Below are positions 51,540 to 62,044 of a DNA stretch of 64,000 nt, one piece after another. The stretch comes from Terriglobia bacterium (GTDB taxonomy: Bacteria > Acidobacteriota > Terriglobia > Bryobacterales > Bryobacteraceae): the NCBI GenBank assembly GCA_020073305.1, contig JAIQFK010000002.1:62001-126000 (forward strand), written 5' to 3'. The notes beneath the pieces are model-generated. The model was not told the origin of the DNA. It saw only the letters and a list, made by a program, of their open reading frames with translations, and did no database searches. How positions within the stretch are numbered: position 1 is the first letter of the stretch; each line of letters begins with the position of its first letter. The position numbers were made by a program, and so were the translations under genes.

Positions 51540-51619
51540 AATACGCATGCGGCCCTAACTTGCCAGAAGCCTTCAGCATCGCCTAGAATCAATGAGTTCG
51601 CACACATCCAGGAGGAATC

Positions 51620-51859
51620 ATGGCCGTTGAGCAGAAGGTCAAGCAGATTATTGTCGAGCAGCTAGGCGTAGACGAGAGCCAGGTAGATAACAATGCATCA
51701 TTCGTGGAAGATCTCGGCGCCGATTCGCTCGACATCGTAGAACTCGTAATGGCCTTCGAAGAAGCTTTTGAGATTGAGATCCCCGACGAGGACGCGGAAA
51801 AAATCGCCACCGTTAAAGACGCCATCGACTACATCGAGAGCAGGACATCCAAGAAGTAG
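51620..51859 (+). CDS. acpP: acyl carrier protein
   Basis: 79 aa with the phosphopantetheine site [12 protein letters not shown] (Ser 36). Acidic helices match the standard ACP. An AGGAGG site is present. It begins a group with fabF, 27 bases downstream. Confidence 0.97.
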   Translation: MAVEQKVKQIIVEQLGVDESQVDNNASFVEDLGADSLDIVELVMAFEEAFEIEIPDEDAEKIATVKDAIDYIESRTSKK

Positions 51860-51886
51860 CTTCCAAAAACGACCCTGGAGAATGAC

Positions 51887-53128
51887 TTGTCGCGCAGAGT
51901 AGTGGTAACCGGTGTCGGTTTGGTGTCACCCGTGGGGATCGGCACCGAGGACACCTGGCAGGCAGTGAAAAGCGGGAAGAGCGGCATTGGTCCGATCACC
52001 GCTTTTGACGCCACCGAATTCGCCTGCCGGATCGCGGGAGAAGTCAAGGGTTTCGATCCGTACAAGTACATCGAGAAAAAAGAAGTCAAGAAAATGGGGC
52101 GTTTCATTCAGTTCGCCATTGCGGCGGCGGACTGCGCTCTGTCGAGTTCCAGCCTGAAGGTGGACGCCGAAAATGACGAGCGCGTGGGTGTCTACATCGG
52201 CAGCGGCATCGGCGGATTCGAAGTGATCGAACGCGAACACAAGGCGCTGCTCGAACACGGGCCGCGGCGTATCTCGCCATTTTTCATTCCGGCGACCATA
52301 GTCAACCTGGCGTCAGGGCAGGTTTCCATCCGCACCGGCGCAAAGGGACCCAACTCCGCGACGGCCACAGCCTGCACCACGAGCGCGCACTCGATCGGCG
52401 ATTCATTCCGGATCATCCAGCACGGCGACGCCGATGTGATGATCTGCGGAGGCGCAGAGGCATGCATTTCGCCCATGGGCGTCGGCGGGTTTGCGGCCAT
52501 GCGTGCGCTTTCGACGCGCAACGACGAACCGGAGCGGGCTTCGCGGCCGTGGGACAAAGACCGCGATGGTTTCGTGGTGGGCGAGGGCGCGGGTATTTTG
52601 ATTCTTGAAGAGCTGGATATCGCCAGACGCCGGGGCGCGCGCATTCTGGCTGAGATGGTGGGCTACGGTATGAGCGCCGATGCGCACCACGTCACTGCGC
52701 CGTCAGAAGACGGCGACGGAGCCTACCGGGTGATGCGCAACGCGATGCGCGATGCCGGTCTCGAACCCGCGCAGATTGACTACATCAACGCGCACGGCAC
52801 TTCGACGGAACTGGGCGATCGCATCGAAACCATGGCCATCAAAAGAGGCTTTGGGGAGCACGCGTACAAAGTGGCCGTGAGTTCGACTAAATCGATGACC
52901 GGGCATTTGCTAGGCGGCGCGGGAGGCCTGGAAGCGGGGATCACGGTGATGGCCATCCGGGACCAGGTTGCGCCTCCTACGATCAACTACGAAACCCCCG
53001 ATCCCGAGTGCGACCTGGACTACGTCCCGAACCACGCCCGGCCGATGCGCATCGAGCACGCTCTTTCCAATTCGTTCGGATTCGGCGGCACCAACGGCGC
53101 CCTCATCTTCAAACGTTACACGGAGTAA
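51887..53128 (+). CDS. fabF: beta-ketoacyl-ACP synthase II
   Basis: 413 aa from TTG 51887, the first codon of conserved sequence. It condenses malonyl-ACP with acyl-ACP to elongate fatty acids. The catalytic triad is visible: Cys163 in TACTTSAH, and His in INAHGTSTELGD and SMTGHLLGGAGG. Normal length. It is followed by etfB after six bases. Confidence 0.97.
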   Translation: MSRRVVVTGVGLVSPVGIGTEDTWQAVKSGKSGIGPITAFDATEFACRIAGEVKGFDPYKYIEKKEVKKMGRFIQFAIAAADCALSSSSLKVDAENDERVGVYIGSGIGGFEVIEREHKALLEHGPRRISPFFIPATIVNLASGQVSIRTGAKGPNSATATACTTSAHSIGDSFRIIQHGDADVMICGGAEACISPMGVGGFAAMRALSTRNDEPERASRPWDKDRDGFVVGEGAGILILEELDIARRRGARILAEMVGYGMSADAHHVTAPSEDGDGAYRVMRNAMRDAGLEPAQIDYINAHGTSTELGDRIETMAIKRGFGEHAYKVAVSSTKSMTGHLLGGAGGLEAGITVMAIRDQVAPPTINYETPDPECDLDYVPNHARPMRIEHALSNSFGFGGTNGALIFKRYTE

Positions 53129-53134
53129 CCCCTA

Positions 53135-53905
53135 GTGAAAATTGTCGTTTGCATCAAACAGGTTCCGGCTCGCGATTCTCTGTTGCGGGTAGACCCATCG
53201 CGCGCGTGGATTCAGGAAGCCGACCTGACTTACGAAATCAATGAGCCGGATGCTTATGCGCTCGAAGAAGGCCTGCAATTGAAGGAGAAGCATGGCGGCG
53301 AGGTGGTGGTGCTGTGCGCCGGACCGGCAGGGGCCGCGCAAACGATTCGTGAAGCCCTCGCCAAGGGCGCCGATCGCGCCATTCACGTGGAAGAGGAAAA
53401 GCTCGGCGAGTTCGATCCGCTGTCGCTGGCGCGGCTGATGGCGGCTGCGCTCGGGGCGGAGAAACCCGATCTCGTGCTCACGGGCCTGCAATCTGACGAC
53501 TTGGGCTATGGCCAAACCGGCGTGATCCTGGCGGAAGTGCTGGGCCTGCCGCACGGCACCATCATCATGCAGGTGGAGAAGCAGAATGGCGGGATTCGCG
53601 TAAAGCGCGAACTGGAAGACGGCTGGTTCCAGCATGTGGAGATGCCGCTGCCGGCGCTGCTGACGATTCAGTCCGGCATTAACAAGCTCCGCTACGCCAC
53701 GCTGATGGGGATCAAGAAGGCCAAGAGCAAGGAAGTGAAGCGGCTGACAGCGGCGGAATTGGGTGTCGCGCCGCGGGCGTCCATCCGGCTGGAGCGCGTG
53801 TATTTGCCGGAAAAGAGCAAGCACACGCAGATGCTGGAAGGCTCCCCCAAAGAAGCCGCGGCCAAGCTTGTGGAGAAACTGAAGTTCGAGGTCCGAGTCT
53901 TATGA
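53135..53905 (+). CDS. etfB: electron transfer flavoprotein subunit beta
   Basis: 256 aa from GTG 53135. Fold and motifs KIVVCIKQVPA and LTGLQSDDLGYGQTG are typical for the AMP-binding small subunit. It collects electrons from acyl-CoA dehydrogenases. It overlaps etfA by four bases (ATGA). Confidence 0.93.
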   Translation: MKIVVCIKQVPARDSLLRVDPSRAWIQEADLTYEINEPDAYALEEGLQLKEKHGGEVVVLCAGPAGAAQTIREALAKGADRAIHVEEEKLGEFDPLSLARLMAAALGAEKPDLVLTGLQSDDLGYGQTGVILAEVLGLPHGTIIMQVEKQNGGIRVKRELEDGWFQHVEMPLPALLTIQSGINKLRYATLMGIKKAKSKEVKRLTAAELGVAPRASIRLERVYLPEKSKHTQMLEGSPKEAAAKLVEKLKFEVRVL

Positions 53906-54879
53906 GCATCCTGGCAGTCTTAGAACAGCGCGCTGGCGTGTGGCACCGCATGTCGTGGGAAACGCTCGCAGCGGCGCAACAATTCGGCGCCGAGCTGGGG
54001 CAGCCGGTCAGCGCGGCGGTGATCGGCGGCGATGTCTCGGCGCTGGCGGGCGAACTGGCAGCGAAGCAGCTCGAGCGCGTTTATTCGGTGGAGCACGAAC
54101 TGCTGCGGGACTACACGCCGGATGGCTACGCGGCAGCGCTGCGGCAGGTCATCGCGGCGGCCAAACCGCGGCTGGTTTTATTTCCCCACACATACCAGGT
54201 GCGCGATTTTGCGCCCAAGCTCGCTACATCGCTCGAACGGGTGATGGTGTGCGATGTGGTGTCGCATCGCGTGGAAGGCGGCGAGCTGACGCTGGTACGC
54301 CAGCTTTTTCAAGGAAAGATGAATGTGGATGTGCGGTTCGCCGGCGAGCCGCCGTGCTTCGCGTCCGTGCAGGCGGGCGCGTACCGCGCGGACAAGGTTG
54401 CCGCGGGATCGGCGGCGGTGGAGAAATTCACTCCCGAGCTTTCGGCCGCAGCCATCCGCACTAAGCCGCAGGATCTGTTCCGCGAGTCGCAGCGCGCGGT
54501 CGACCTCACCGCGGCCGAGATCATCGTCTCGGTAGGGCGCGGCATCAAAGAATCGGAAAATATTCCGGTAGTTCAGAAGCTGGCGGAGGTGCTGGGCGCG
54601 GAGCTGGCAGCCTCGCGGCCCATTTGCGACAACGGCTGGCTTCCCATGGAGCGGCAGGTGGGCAGCTCCGGCCAGACGGTTTCCCCCAAACTGTATCTGG
54701 CGGTAGGCATCTCCGGCGCCATCCAACACCTGGTGGGAATGAAAGGTTCCAAGACCATCGTCGCCATCAACAAAGATCCGGATGCGCCCATTTTCGAAGT
54801 GGCGGATTACGGAATTGTGGGCGACCTGTTCCAGGTGGTGCCGGCGCTGGTGGAGGAAATTCAGAAAGCCAAGGGGTAG
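53902..54879 (+). CDS. etfA: electron transfer flavoprotein subunit alpha
   Basis: 325 aa. The FAD domain is seen in [37 protein letters not shown] and [20 protein letters not shown]. It forms the heterodimer with EtfB and passes electrons to the ETF:quinone oxidoreductase. It is convergent with the acyl-CoA synthetase. Confidence 0.95.
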   Translation: MSILAVLEQRAGVWHRMSWETLAAAQQFGAELGQPVSAAVIGGDVSALAGELAAKQLERVYSVEHELLRDYTPDGYAAALRQVIAAAKPRLVLFPHTYQVRDFAPKLATSLERVMVCDVVSHRVEGGELTLVRQLFQGKMNVDVRFAGEPPCFASVQAGAYRADKVAAGSAAVEKFTPELSAAAIRTKPQDLFRESQRAVDLTAAEIIVSVGRGIKESENIPVVQKLAEVLGAELAASRPICDNGWLPMERQVGSSGQTVSPKLYLAVGISGAIQHLVGMKGSKTIVAINKDPDAPIFEVADYGIVGDLFQVVPALVEEIQKAKG

Positions 54880-54904
54880 CGGCTTCGGCGAACGGCGCGC
54901 GCCG

Positions 54905-56695
54905 TCAGTTCGTTTCTTCCTTCCCCGTGTACAGTTCTTCGACGTTCTCTTTGAAGTTTTCGAGTACGCGCATGCGGCGCACCTTCATGGTGGCGGTGAG
55001 TTCGCCCGCCTCGATGGACAGGTCGCGCACCAGCACGCGGAACTTGCGAACCTGCTCGAAGGGCGCCAGTTGCTTGTTGACCTTGCGGATGATCTTCTGC
55101 AATTCGGCGTGCACCGGGGGCGCATCGGCGATCTCCGACGGGGATCGGCCCTGGTACTCTTTCATTCCGTCGAGTAGCTCGGCTATGGCCGTGTTCACGG
55201 TAAACAGTGCCATCAGGTAAGGCAGTCCGTCACCGATGAGAACCACCTGGCTGACCAGGGGTTCGAATTTGAAGAGTCCCTCGACGCGGGAAGGATAGAT
55301 TTTCTTGCCCGTCGAGGAGATGATCATCTCCTTCTTGCGGCCGGTGATGAAGAAGTAGCCGTCCTGATCGACGGAGCCAATGTCACCGGTGTGCAGCCAA
55401 CCGTCACGCAGCACCTCGGCTGTGGCGTCGGGATCTTTGTAGTAACGCGACATCAGGGAGGGGCTCTTGACCAGCAATTCGCCGTCCCCGGCGACGCGCA
55501 CCTCGACACCTGGAAGCGGCTTGCCGATGCTGCCGGGTTTGGGATGTCCGATGGGATTGAACGAGACCACGCCGCCCTCGGTCAGGCCGTAGCCTTCGAC
55601 CAGCGGCATGCCGATCGCCTCGTAAAACTCGGCCAACTCGGTTCCCAGTGGAGCGGCGCCCGAAGCCCCCACGCGCATCTGGCCGCCAAAGCGGGCGCGC
55701 ACTTTGGCGAAAGCCAGCCGGTCGATCAACGCCAGCGGGAAGCGAATGCGCGCCGGCACGCGCTGATTTTTGCGGCGATAGCGCGCCGCCGCAAGTCCCA
55801 GCGCGAGCCCCGTATGGAACAGCTTCTGTGCCGCAGCGGGCCGTTTCTTCAACTCCGTGCAGATGGTGGAATAAACGCGCTCCCACATGCGCGGAGGCGC
55901 GAGAAAGATGGTGGGCCGCACCTCCTTGATGTCCTGAGGCAGCTTTAACAGGCTCTCCGCAAATGTGACCGGAGCGCCGCTGCGCATCGGCAGCAGTTCG
56001 ACCACCACGCGTTGCGCGATGTGCGCCGAGGGGAGGAAAGCCACGGTGCGGTCCTCGGGACCCATGGGGAACGCTATAGGTCCCGTGTCGATATTGGCGA
56101 CCAGCGCCCCATGGGTGATCATGACCATTTTGGGTTCGCCGGTCGCGCCTGAAGTCAGATAGAGGATGGCATCGTCGGAGGGCTGCACTTCGCTGCGAAT
56201 GCGCGGGAGCAGGTCCGGATCGCGCGCCATGGCTTCGCGGCCGCACTGCCGCAGATGGTCCAGCGTGATCGCGCCCGGCGCTTCGCCCGTCATCAAGATC
56301 CACTTGGCGACCGGGGCTTCCCTGAGGCGCTCAAATGTCTGCGCGTTCTCGACGAAAACCGCCTTGGCATCGCATGCCTGAATCGTGCGGATCAGCTCCT
56401 TGGGCGGATAAGTGGGATAAACCGCGGCGGCGATCGAGCCATTGGCCATGATGCCGAGATCGGCCAGATAAAATTCCATACGCGTCTCGGAATCAAGCGC
56501 TACCACGTCGCCCTTGCCGATGCCCAAAGTGCGCAATCCGGCGGCGATCTCTTCGGCGGCGGTAAGGTACTCGATCCAGCTCAGCGTGCGCACTTTCCGC
56601 TTGCCGTCTTCGGTCGAAGGCTGGTGAAGCGCAGGGGCGTTTCCGTATTGCTCGGCTGTCTCTTCAAGGACGCGCAGGACCGTGCGATCAGGCAT
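54905..56695 (-). CDS. long-chain acyl-CoA synthetase
   Basis: 596 aa from ATG 56695, the start of conserved sequence; the open frame extends upstream without homology. It has the AMP-binding signature LYLTSGATGEPKMVMITHG, GYGLTEGG, and the A8-type DGWLHTGDIG region. It activates fatty acids to acyl-CoA. It lies opposite the ETF genes with a 25-base convergent gap. Confidence 0.92.
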   Translation of the reverse strand: MPDRTVLRVLEETAEQYGNAPALHQPSTEDGKRKVRTLSWIEYLTAAEEIAAGLRTLGIGKGDVVALDSETRMEFYLADLGIMANGSIAAAVYPTYPPKELIRTIQACDAKAVFVENAQTFERLREAPVAKWILMTGEAPGAITLDHLRQCGREAMARDPDLLPRIRSEVQPSDDAILYLTSGATGEPKMVMITHGALVANIDTGPIAFPMGPEDRTVAFLPSAHIAQRVVVELLPMRSGAPVTFAESLLKLPQDIKEVRPTIFLAPPRMWERVYSTICTELKKRPAAAQKLFHTGLALGLAAARYRRKNQRVPARIRFPLALIDRLAFAKVRARFGGQMRVGASGAAPLGTELAEFYEAIGMPLVEGYGLTEGGVVSFNPIGHPKPGSIGKPLPGVEVRVAGDGELLVKSPSLMSRYYKDPDATAEVLRDGWLHTGDIGSVDQDGYFFITGRKKEMIISSTGKKIYPSRVEGLFKFEPLVSQVVLIGDGLPYLMALFTVNTAIAELLDGMKEYQGRSPSEIADAPPVHAELQKIIRKVNKQLAPFEQVRKFRVLVRDLSIEAGELTATMKVRRMRVLENFKENVEELYTGKEETN

Positions 56696-56729
56696 CGACC
56701 ATGATGCTATCACGGAGGCTGGCTCGGGC

Positions 56730-57641
56730 TCAGCCGGGCATGGCGCGGCGGGGCAGGGCTTCCAATTCCTCGAGCGTGCGCGGCCAATCCTCGCGCAAAA
56801 GGCGCGATAACGCGCGATCCGCCAGCAGGCGGCCACCGGTCTGACAGCGGGCGCAGTAGTTGGTTTCGTTCGCGGCGTAGCGGATGCGCTGCACTTTGGC
56901 GCTGCAGGCCGGGCAGGGCTCGCCGTAGCGGCCGTGGACCGACATACCCTCCCGGAACGCGGTTACTTTTTCGGGGAATCCGCCTTTCGCCTCGGCACGC
57001 AACCGCTCCACCCAGCCGGTGAGCGTGGCCTTGGTTGCGTCGTAGAGGCGCTCGATCTCCTCAGGCTTCAATTTCTGTGTGAGAGTCACCGGCGAGAGCT
57101 GTGCGCGGTGCAGGATCTCATCCGAATAGGCATTGCCGATACCGCTGAAGGTGCGCGGATCGGTGAGGGCGCGCTTCAGCGTGTGATTGGCCGAGGTGAG
57201 CGCCGCCGCAAATTCGGCGAGGCCGGCAGACAGGACTTCGACGCCGCCGGGATCGAGCGCGCGCAGGTTCTCTTCGCCGGACACAACGTGCAGTGATGCT
57301 CTTTTCTGGGACCCGGCTTCGGTCAGCACCAGCGTACCGTTAGAAAAATCGAAGGCGGCCGGGGTGTTTTTCCGTGTAAGTTTAGCGCCACGCTCGCGCC
57401 AGTGCAGCCGCCCGGCAATCATGAGATGCAGGACCAGCCAGAGATCATCCTCCAGGCCGATGGCGATGCGCTTGCCGAGGCGACGTAGTGCCCGGACTTT
57501 TCGTCCATTTGCGGCGGCAATCGGCGGATCGATGGTGCGCAACAGAAACGGGCTCGCCAGGCGCAAGCGCTCGAGGGTTTCACCCAGGATACGAGCCTCG
57601 AGGGCTTCGATGTAGACGGTGATGTCGGGAAGCTCGGGCAT
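56730..57641 (-). CDS. formamidopyrimidine/endonuclease VIII-type DNA glycosylase
   Basis: 303 aa. It begins [14 protein letters not shown], with the catalytic Pro2 and Glu3. An H2TH region ([18 protein letters not shown]) and a four-Cys zinc finger ([17 protein letters not shown]) are present. The last 30 residues (after the finger) are an unusual extension ending RRAMPG. It removes oxidised bases. Whether it is Fpg or Nei is not certain. Confidence 0.88.
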   Translation of the reverse strand: MPELPDITVYIEALEARILGETLERLRLASPFLLRTIDPPIAAANGRKVRALRRLGKRIAIGLEDDLWLVLHLMIAGRLHWRERGAKLTRKNTPAAFDFSNGTLVLTEAGSQKRASLHVVSGEENLRALDPGGVEVLSAGLAEFAAALTSANHTLKRALTDPRTFSGIGNAYSDEILHRAQLSPVTLTQKLKPEEIERLYDATKATLTGWVERLRAEAKGGFPEKVTAFREGMSVHGRYGEPCPACSAKVQRIRYAANETNYCARCQTGGRLLADRALSRLLREDWPRTLEELEALPRRAMPG

Positions 57642-57703
57642 GGAAAGCCTGCTGATTCTAACACGCGGTTGCTTCAGCTCACCGGTAAACCCGCCCTCGT
57701 CGC

Positions 57704-57725
57704 CCTGTAGGGCCGCCGTTACAGG
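57704..57725. repeat. CCTGTA...TACAGG hairpin at the GH3 gene end
   Basis: CCTGTA at 57704-57709 pairs with TACAGG at 57720-57725. The GH3 stop codon lies in the right arm, as with the DinB frame at the larger element at 5227. No T-run follows, so it is not a classic terminator. Confidence 0.4.
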
Positions 57726-59956
57726 AGGGTGAATTCCTCGGAAAGCTTTGCGACGGTCGCGCGGAACTTGCCGGGTTCCGTGATCCAGCGGTTGTTCAGA
57801 CCCACGAACGCCAGGTCCGACGGTTTAAGCGTGAAGGAAATCGTGCGTGTCTCGCCCGGCTGCAACTCGATCTTCCGGAATCCCTTCAATTCGCGGTTGG
57901 GCGGAGTGAGGCTGCGGTAGAGGTCGGATACGTAGAGTTGAACCACCTCTTTTCCTGGTCTCGAGCCGCTGTTCCGCACCTCTACGGTGGCGGTCAGTTC
58001 GCCATCGCGGACGAGCATCGGACTGTTGAGTTTCAGGTTCGAGTAAGTGAATGTCGTATAGCTCAAGCCGTGCCCGAATTCGAATTCCGGATCGATGTGA
58101 TTCCCCTCCAGCACCTCGTTCACCTTGTAATCGTAAGTGGTGAGCGCGTTCGGATAGCGCGGATAGGTAAAGGACAGCTTTCCGCTCGGATTGACGTCGC
58201 CAAACAGAATGTCGGCTACCGCGCGGCCGCCCTCGAGTCCGGGCAGATAGGCCATGACGATGGCGCTCGACACGGGAACGATGGGGTGGATAACGCGCGG
58301 CCGGCCCTGGGCCAGCACCGCCACGACCGGCTTGCCGGTTTTCGCCAGTTCATGAACAAGGAGCAATTGCGCGCCGTCCAGCATCAGGTCGTCGATGTTG
58401 CCGGGCGTTTCGCAGTAGGCGGGTTCTCCCAGGCAGGCGATGATCACGTCGGCATTGGCTGCTCCGGAAACTGCCGCGGCGATGTCGATCTCTTTGTCGA
58501 AGCTGGTTCCGGGAACATAGGTCACGTTCTCTTTTCCAGCGGTGATTTCAATGCCGCCCAAAAGCGTGGGCTTTTCTTTCGAAAAGAGTTCCTCTTCCAG
58601 GCCCAGCCAACTCCGGCTCCAGCCGCTGTTCAGAACGGTGTGCAGGTTGGCGGTGGGGCCGGTGACGAGGATCTTACGTCCACGAGCCAGCGGTAGTACA
58701 TGATCCTCATTTTTCAGGAGCGTGATGGCCTCGCGCGCGGCGGCCAGGTTCGCTTCCGCAAATGCGGGCTGGTCGAACGCAGCTTTCATTGCCGGGTCGG
58801 GCCGCGGATTTTCGAAAATGCCGGTCATGAACTTCACGCGCAGGATGCGCCGCACGGCATCATCAATACGCGGCATGGGCACGGAGCCTTCTTGCACGCA
58901 CTGCATCAGGAGATCAAAGAAGCTGAAGTCGAAAGGGACCATGCTCATGTCGATTCCGGCCATGACGGCCATGCGCACGGCCTCTTTCGGCGAATCGGCC
59001 ACACGATCGCGCGTGTGCAGCCGCTCGACGTCCTGCCAATCCGACACGACGAAGCCCGGAAAGCCCCACTCATTCTTCAGAATGTCGGTCAGCAGATGAT
59101 GATTGGCGTGGCCCGGGATGCCGTCGATCTCACCGGAGTTGACCATCACCGTCGGCACGCCGGCTTTGACGCCGGCTTCGAAGGTTGGCAAGAAATACTG
59201 ACGCATCATACGCTCGCTGATGTGCGCCTGAGTGCGATCCTTGCCGTTGAACGGGAGGCCGTAGCCGGCATAGTGCTTCAGACAGGCGGCGACTTTGTTT
59301 CTCGCGCCGACATCGTTCCCCTGAAGACCCCGAATGTACGCTTTGCCCATTTCGGTGGCGAGGAGCACATCTTCGCCGTACGTCTCCCAGAATCGCGGCC
59401 ACAGTGGCTGGCGGCCGATATCGAGAACGGGATAGAAGTTCCACGGAACTCCCGCGGCGCGCGTTTGGTAGGCCGAGATTTCGCCGGCGCGCTGGGCCAA
59501 CTCGGGGTTCCAGGTGGCGGCCACGGCGAACGCCTGTGGGAACAATGTGGAGCCCATAACGTAATTCGCGCCGTGGATGGAATCGAGGCCATAGAGCACG
59601 GGAATCTTCAGGCGCGTCTTTGCGGCGGCGTCCTGAATCTGGTTGATGATCTCGTGCCAGTGATCGACGGTGTAAGCGCTGCCCATGACGTTCAGGATGG
59701 ACCCGACTTTGTAGCGGTCCACCGCGGTTTGGAGCTTCGCCGGGTCCAACTGATGAGGCTGGCTGTCGCGTGAAACGACGTCGATAGTGACCTGCGTCAT
59801 CTGGCCGACTTTTTCCTCGGCCGTCATCTGTTTCAGGAGTGCGTTAACCCTGGCTTCGATGGCGGGCGATTCGCCGCGGCTTTGTGCGCCAAGAGCGGCT
59901 GCACCGGCCGGCGCTATGGCGACGAAAGTCCTTCTGGATATGCGGGGACGTGGCAT
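57719..59956 (-). CDS. bglX: GH3 beta-glucosidase, Tat-exported
   Basis: 745 aa. N-terminal [12 protein letters not shown] is a Tat-type signal. Catalytic nucleophile Asp in [10 protein letters not shown]; a GH3 C-terminal domain follows, then a fibronectin III-like end ([24 protein letters not shown]; split here). It hydrolyses beta-glucosides or xylosides in the periplasm. The name is by family likeness to BglX. Confidence 0.9.
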   Translation of the reverse strand: MPRPRISRRTFVAIAPAGAAALGAQSRGESPAIEARVNALLKQMTAEEKVGQMTQVTIDVVSRDSQPHQLDPAKLQTAVDRYKVGSILNVMGSAYTVDHWHEIINQIQDAAAKTRLKIPVLYGLDSIHGANYVMGSTLFPQAFAVAATWNPELAQRAGEISAYQTRAAGVPWNFYPVLDIGRQPLWPRFWETYGEDVLLATEMGKAYIRGLQGNDVGARNKVAACLKHYAGYGLPFNGKDRTQAHISERMMRQYFLPTFEAGVKAGVPTVMVNSGEIDGIPGHANHHLLTDILKNEWGFPGFVVSDWQDVERLHTRDRVADSPKEAVRMAVMAGIDMSMVPFDFSFFDLLMQCVQEGSVPMPRIDDAVRRILRVKFMTGIFENPRPDPAMKAAFDQPAFAEANLAAAREAITLLKNEDHVLPLARGRKILVTGPTANLHTVLNSGWSRSWLGLEEELFSKEKPTLLGGIEITAGKENVTYVPGTSFDKEIDIAAAVSGAANADVIIACLGEPAYCETPGNIDDLMLDGAQLLLVHELAKTGKPVVAVLAQGRPRVIHPIVPVSSAIVMAYLPGLEGGRAVADILFGDVNPSGKLSFTYPRYPNALTTYDYKVNEVLEGNHIDPEFEFGHGLSYTTFTYSNLKLNSPMLVRDGELTATVEVRNSGSRPGKEVVQLYVSDLYRSLTPPNRELKGFRKIELQPGETRTISFTLKPSDLAFVGLNNRWITEPGKFRATVAKLSEEFTLL

Positions 59957-60003
59957 GGTGCCATGATATAGCCTTTGCCGATTCCCGGGGGTTGCGGAAA
60001 ATA

Positions 60004-60756
60004 TCAGACCGGTCGCGGAGTCTCGACCGGCTGCGGGGCTGATTCGCCTGCCAGTTCCGCAACCTGGCGCTCGAGCAGCGCGATCAGTTGCCCGCGATCA
60101 TGGAGTTTCATGCCAGCGGTCGGTATGGGGTCGCCCATCCTCAGGATGACTGGGCCGCCGCGCACATAATTCGACCCCATGGGCAGCACGTCGCGCGTTC
60201 CCGCGATTCCCAGCGGCACTGCGGGAACTCCGGCCTTGATGGCGATATAAGCCGCGCCCTCCTTGAACTCTCGCATCGATCCGCGGGAGCGGCCACCCTC
60301 GGGAAAGAGCAGCATGGAAACGTGCCGTTCCTGAATCAAGCGCGCGCCCAGCGTCATGCTTTTCACCGAAGCCCGCGCATCGCCCCGGACGACGGGCAGG
60401 TGCCCGGCTCGCTTGAGGTGGGTGCCGAGAAACGGAATCAAAAACAGGCCTTGCTTGGCGTAGAAGCGGATCTCGACGGGAAGGGAAGCCAGGAGGGCGG
60501 GGATATCCATATAGCTGCGGTGATTCGCCACGAAAACGTAATTCTGCCGCGAGTCAATTTTCTCGAATCCCTCGGTGCGGAGACGCACGCCGCTGACGCG
60601 CAGCAGAGCCCGAGCCCAGGCTCTCGCCAGCCTCTCGGGCGAACGCCCGCTACGATCGAATAGTGTGGCCACGAACGAAGCCGTACCGAATCCTATCGTG
60701 AGCAGCGCGATCAGGGGACCAGTGAACAGGAGCGAACGCAGGTGGCCAAGTGACAT
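60004..60756 (-). CDS. plsC: 1-acyl-sn-glycerol-3-phosphate acyltransferase
   Basis: 250 aa. One N-terminal membrane segment, then the HX4D motif in VANHRSYMDIPALL and the FPEGGRSR block. It makes phosphatidic acid. It sits next to folC with a 16-base gap, in the same direction. Confidence 0.9.
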   Translation of the reverse strand: MSLGHLRSLLFTGPLIALLTIGFGTASFVATLFDRSGRSPERLARAWARALLRVSGVRLRTEGFEKIDSRQNYVFVANHRSYMDIPALLASLPVEIRFYAKQGLFLIPFLGTHLKRAGHLPVVRGDARASVKSMTLGARLIQERHVSMLLFPEGGRSRGSMREFKEGAAYIAIKAGVPAVPLGIAGTRDVLPMGSNYVRGGPVILRMGDPIPTAGMKLHDRGQLIALLERQVAELAGESAPQPVETPRPV

Positions 60757-60772
60757 TGCCGTCGAGAGTATT

Positions 60773-62044
60773 CTACCCGTTCAGCAAGGCCAGAGCCTCA
60801 CCCACCAAAAACAGAGAGCCGGAAATAAAGATGACGCGATCCCGGGGGCCTGCACGCGCGATTTCGAGCGAGGCGCCGAGGTCAGGCGCCGTATGCACGC
60901 GGGGATGCTCGGCCAATGCGCGAATGGTCTCGGGGTCTACGGCGCGCGATTGACGGGGCGCCGTCGCGATTACCTCGCCCACCAAAGGGAACAGGCTGCC
61001 CGCCATTTCGGCGACGGCTTTGTCGCGCATGGCTCCGTAGATCATGACGATGTCTCGCCCATCGTAGAATTGCCGGATGTAGTCGGCCAGCGCTCTCGCT
61101 CCGGCCGGGTTGTGGGCGCCATCCAGAATGATTTCCGGAGACGCCGAGACGCAGTCTAACCGGCCCGGCCAACGTGTGGCGGCAATGCCCTTCTCAATGT
61201 GCGCGCCTGAAACGCCCAGTTTATGCAGTGCGGCGACGGCTACGATCGCGTTTGCAGCCTGGTGGGTCCCGGCCAAGGGACACTCGATCCGGACGGGGAT
61301 GGTTGCCTGCGCCCGGAAGGCGCTGCCCCGGGCCGTATAGGTGACGTTTTCGATGCGCCATGCTTGCTGGGCGCGGACGACGTCAATGCCCAACTCGGCG
61401 ACACGCCCGTCCAGTGCGGCCTGCGCTTCGCGCCGTTGCGCGGCAAACACCGCCGGCACGCCGGGTTTTAGAATGCCCGCCTTTTCCCGGGCTATGGCCT
61501 CGAGGCTCTTGCCCAACAGAGCTTCGTGGTCGAAATCGACCGGGGTGATGACGCATAGTTCCGGATGCACGACATTCGTAGCGTCCAATCGGCCTCCCAG
61601 CCCCACTTCCAGCACGACCGCCTCGGTCCGCTTCTGTTGAAACAGAACGAAAGCCATGGCGGTGACCGTTTCGAAGTAGGTGGGATGAAAGTCGATGGCG
61701 CCCTGATCCAGAAGCTGCTCGGCACAGGCGTGTACGCGGTCGAAAGCCGCGCTGAACTCTTCCGCGCTCACCGGAGAGCCATTGATGCGCACACGCTCGG
61801 TGGGCTCGACCAAGTGCGGCGACGTGAACAAGCCGGTGCACAAGCCGGCGGCGCGCAGGCCGGACTCGATCATGGCGCACGTCGAGCCCTTTCCGTTGGT
61901 ACCCGCAACATGCACGATGCGGGGCAACTGCTGTGGACTTCCGAGTGCGCCCAGCAGCGTCTGGATCCGCTCGAGTCCGTACTTCGCCGTCTTGACTTCG
62001 TTACCGAGCGAGTAAAGGAACCGGACCGAATCCGGATAGTTCAT
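60773..62044 (-). CDS. folC: folylpolyglutamate/dihydrofolate synthase
   Basis: 423 aa. P-loop VAGTNGKGSTCAMI near residue 50, and a C-terminal DGAHNPAGARALADY motif. It adds glutamate to folates. Its ATG overlaps the accD stop, the usual accD-folC arrangement. Confidence 0.93.
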   Translation of the reverse strand: MNYPDSVRFLYSLGNEVKTAKYGLERIQTLLGALGSPQQLPRIVHVAGTNGKGSTCAMIESGLRAAGLCTGLFTSPHLVEPTERVRINGSPVSAEEFSAAFDRVHACAEQLLDQGAIDFHPTYFETVTAMAFVLFQQKRTEAVVLEVGLGGRLDATNVVHPELCVITPVDFDHEALLGKSLEAIAREKAGILKPGVPAVFAAQRREAQAALDGRVAELGIDVVRAQQAWRIENVTYTARGSAFRAQATIPVRIECPLAGTHQAANAIVAVAALHKLGVSGAHIEKGIAATRWPGRLDCVSASPEIILDGAHNPAGARALADYIRQFYDGRDIVMIYGAMRDKAVAEMAGSLFPLVGEVIATAPRQSRAVDPETIRALAEHPRVHTAPDLGASLEIARAGPRDRVIFISGSLFLVGEALALLNG

